Shown: positions 14,259-15,997 of the stretch, piece by piece
Position numbering within the stretch: the first letter of the stretch is position 1
How the letters are laid out: every line of letters starts with the position of its first letter
Origin: Verrucomicrobiota bacterium
GTDB lineage: Bacteria > Verrucomicrobiota > Verrucomicrobiia > Chthoniobacterales > UBA10450
NCBI GenBank assembly: GCA_003217965.1
Contig: QHNB01000021.1
Coordinates: 1-15,997, forward strand
Direction: 5' to 3'
Length of the DNA: 15,997 nucleotides
Translations under genes and position numbers: made by a program
Notes under the pieces: generated by a model
What the model was told of the DNA's origin: nothing
What the model saw: the letters and a program-made list of their open reading frames with translations, nothing else
Databases searched by the model: none

Positions 14259-14879
14259 ATGATCACTCTGCCGAAGCGTCCGGAGCAGAAATCGCGACCG
14301 ATGCTCGTATTTTGCGCCATCGTCGTCATGGCACTCATTGGCGCACAGGTGTTCTTAACGCGCGCCGGTGCGCAAAGGGAGGAAAAAACTGTGGAAACTA
14401 AAACAACTGCCACGCAAACGAGCTCGTCCCCCGCGGCGATGGCCAAACCTTCGCAGGATGAGCTACAGAAAAAACTGACACCAGAGCAGTATTACGTGAC
14501 GCAAAAATGCGGAACGGAGCCCGCCTTTAACAATGCGTATTGGAACAATCATGCCCCGGGGATTTACGTCGATATTGTGACCGGCGAACCGCTCTTTACT
14601 TCACTCGATAAATTCGAGAGCGGTTCCGGATGGCCCAGTTTCACCAAGCCGATCAGCAAGGAGCATGTGGTGGAGACAGCCGACAGCAGTCATGGAATGG
14701 ATCGGACGGAAGTTCAATCGGCCGGCGGATCTCACCTTGGCCACATTTTCGACGACGGCCCCGCTCCAACAGGTTTGCGCTATTGCATCAATTCTGCGTC
14801 ATTGCGCTTCATTCCGGTCGATAAGCTGAAAGAAGAAGGCTATGGGCAATTCCTCCCGCTGTTTGAAGCAAAGAAGTAA
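14259..14879 (+). CDS. msrB: Membrane-anchored peptide-methionine (R)-S-oxide reductase MsrB
   Basis: Reduces methionine-R-sulfoxide in oxidised proteins. Of the 206 residues, 16-33 form a hydrophobic helix after a basic head, either an uncleaved signal anchor or a signal peptide with possible cleavage after the alanine-rich stretch near 38. A Thr/Ser-rich linker follows to about 63. The MsrB domain (about 64-203) has CGTEPAFNNAYW at 84-95, LFTSLDKFESGSGWPSF at 112-128, GGSHLGHIFDDGP at 156-168 and the catalytic C176 in RYCINSASLRFIP. The two CxxC zinc sites of the other subfamily are absent, and the GCGWPSF cysteine is Ser. C84 is therefore the only other cysteine in the domain and the likely resolving residue. 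Export suggests protection of envelope proteins, with an electron donor still to be identified. Only 19 bp separate it from the convergent TPR gene. Confidence 0.94.
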   Translation: MITLPKRPEQKSRPMLVFCAIVVMALIGAQVFLTRAGAQREEKTVETKTTATQTSSSPAAMAKPSQDELQKKLTPEQYYVTQKCGTEPAFNNAYWNNHAPGIYVDIVTGEPLFTSLDKFESGSGWPSFTKPISKEHVVETADSSHGMDRTEVQSAGGSHLGHIFDDGPAPTGLRYCINSASLRFIPVDKLKEEGYGQFLPLFEAKK

Positions 14880-14898
14880 CGCGCTCTTCCCGCTGTTA

Positions 14899-15997
14899 TT
14901 AGCTGGCGCGCTCCATCAGCGCTTTGAAGCGTGAATCGTCGCGTAGCGGATCCCATTCCGGCTCCGCTTGCAATAATCCCGGGGTAGGTCCGTTCGGAAT
15001 TCCCACCAATCGCTGCAATTGCTCAATTGCGAGATCGTTTTCGCCGATCTGCGCACTCACCGCTGCGACCGTCGTCGCGATGATCGGGCCATCGAACGAA
15101 TCTTTCGCGATGGGAAGCAATTCCTCCGCTCGCCGGGCTTGGCGGAGCGCATCTTCATTATTGCCGAGGGCGGCGTGAATCCGAGCGAGCATTGCGGTTG
15201 TTTTTGCGTCTTCGGGTGAGTCGTTGAGACGGCTTTCTACCATCTGCTTTGCTTCTTCAAATTCTGCTCGCGCCGCGGTTTCGTCACTGCGACCACGCGC
15301 GATTAATCCGGCATACCAAGTTTTCGGAACGGTATAACCGTCGAGGGCTCCAGCGATGCCGCTCAGTCCGTTATCCTCCAGTTTTTCGTCCGCACAACCG
15401 GTCAAGACGCGCTCCGCTTCGTCGAAATCGCGATCCATCAAACTAACACGCAGAGCGATCGTCGTTACCGCCCCACCCGGATCAAAGCCACTCGGCACCT
15501 GGCGCAAGGCGGAACGGAGCGGTGCGGTTTCTCCGGTGCGGTAGAGCTCGATTGACCGCCGGGCCAGCATGAAGAAATGAGCGCTTGGCAATATGGGCAG
15601 CGCCTCGGCGATGGCCGCCTCGGCATCGTCGTACTGATGCAAAGCAAGATATGTTTCGAATAAATTCCAAAGCACAGAGAGACTTCGCGGATCGCGCTCG
15701 CGCGCACGTTCGAAATTGCTGACCGCTTCGTTCCACTGTCCCTCTCGACGAGCAATGGCACCGGCTGCAACGAGGACATCGGCACTATTAGGAATGGCCC
15801 GAACTGCGGCCGCGACATGAGTCCGTGCCAGATCGTAGCGCCGGAATCCGTAGTAGTAATAGAAGGCGTTCGCCAAATGTGCTTCGCCCAGATCTGGTTG
15901 AAGTCTTAGTGCCGTCTCGGCCGCAGTTTTCGCCTGTTGCAGCCGCGCCTGAGTTTTATCGTATCCAAACCAGAACAGTTCGGAGTGAAGCCGAGAA
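14899..15997 (-). CDS. TPR-repeat protein, C-terminal part (5' end beyond window)
   Basis: The frame is open to the right edge, so the N-terminus lies outside; 365 residues are visible. The first 40 read through a TTG at 15876 without any stop, so that codon is not the start. Several tetratricopeptide-like helix pairs are evident, for example around visible residues 18-36, 41-70, 74-104 and 109-137, with Ala, Leu and Tyr in the expected packing positions. The opening SELFWFGYDKTQARLQQAK and the closing EWDPLRDDSRFKALMERAS match the TPR tails of bacterial Ser/Thr kinases, adenylate cyclases and CadC-like winged-helix regulators. A signalling domain upstream is therefore likely but not seen. 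The TPR part would mediate protein contacts. Convergent with msrB. Confidence 0.85.
   Translation of the reverse strand, partial: SRLHSELFWFGYDKTQARLQQAKTAAETALRLQPDLGEAHLANAFYYYYGFRRYDLARTHVAAAVRAIPNSADVLVAAGAIARREGQWNEAVSNFERARERDPRSLSVLWNLFETYLALHQYDDAEAAIAEALPILPSAHFFMLARRSIELYRTGETAPLRSALRQVPSGFDPGGAVTTIALRVSLMDRDFDEAERVLTGCADEKLEDNGLSGIAGALDGYTVPKTWYAGLIARGRSDETAARAEFEEAKQMVESRLNDSPEDAKTTAMLARIHAALGNNEDALRQARRAEELLPIAKDSFDGPIIATTVAAVSAQIGENDLAIEQLQRLVGIPNGPTPGLLQAEPEWDPLRDDSRFKALMERAS

Noticed and set aside
14880..14898. Bidirectional terminator between msrB and the TPR gene
   Set aside because: The 19 bases contain no self-complementary stem or T-run.

Overview
The window looks like a chromosomal housekeeping segment of a Gram-negative bacterium with moderately high GC, probably of the Verrucomicrobiota (Chthoniobacterales-like). 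That placement is an inference. It rests on lipid A and undecaprenyl-phosphate genes (outer-membrane envelope), a MutL with the endonuclease motif, a very short FtsY, two lineage-type envelope proteins I cannot name, and a run of ribBA, ribH, nusB and ftsY. No plasmid, phage, transposase, CRISPR, rRNA or tRNA was seen.

Left part (1-4752): the minus strand carries uppP (cut off by the left edge) and mutL. Diverging from mutL across a compact 89 bp region are an A-type iron-sulfur carrier and a 520-residue single-pass membrane protein with a Pro/Ala/Lys-rich linker.

Centre-left (4753-9013): five minus-strand genes read fcl, a Gfo/Idh/MocA oxidoreductase, lpxB, a HIT-family protein and a 239-residue membrane-anchored protein. 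Overlaps of 4, 8 and 4 bp tie the first three together and the last two together, with a 131 bp gap between lpxB and the HIT gene. Theme: nucleotide-sugar and lipid A synthesis. The oxidoreductase beside lpxB resembles GnnA, the UDP-GlcNAc 3-dehydrogenase of 2,3-diamino-glucose lipid A. The last gene meets the 520-residue gene tail to tail with no base between the stop codons.

Centre-right (9014-12393): after a 290 bp divergent spacer, plus-strand ribBA, ribH, nusB and ftsY lie close together. They cover riboflavin precursor synthesis, transcription antitermination/rRNA synthesis and SRP-dependent membrane targeting.

Right part (12394-15997): a 310 bp non-coding gap opens with a repeat-like sequence and holds inverted repeats. 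It is followed by an MFS transporter and a membrane-anchored methionine sulfoxide reductase B. Convergent to these, a TPR-rich protein runs off the right edge.

Most starts lack a Shine-Dalgarno sequence. The strongest leads are the HIT protein that seems to lack about 25 residues of its core, the GnnA-like/lpxB pair, and the repeat-bearing gap after ftsY. I did not find a clear previously undescribed multi-gene system.
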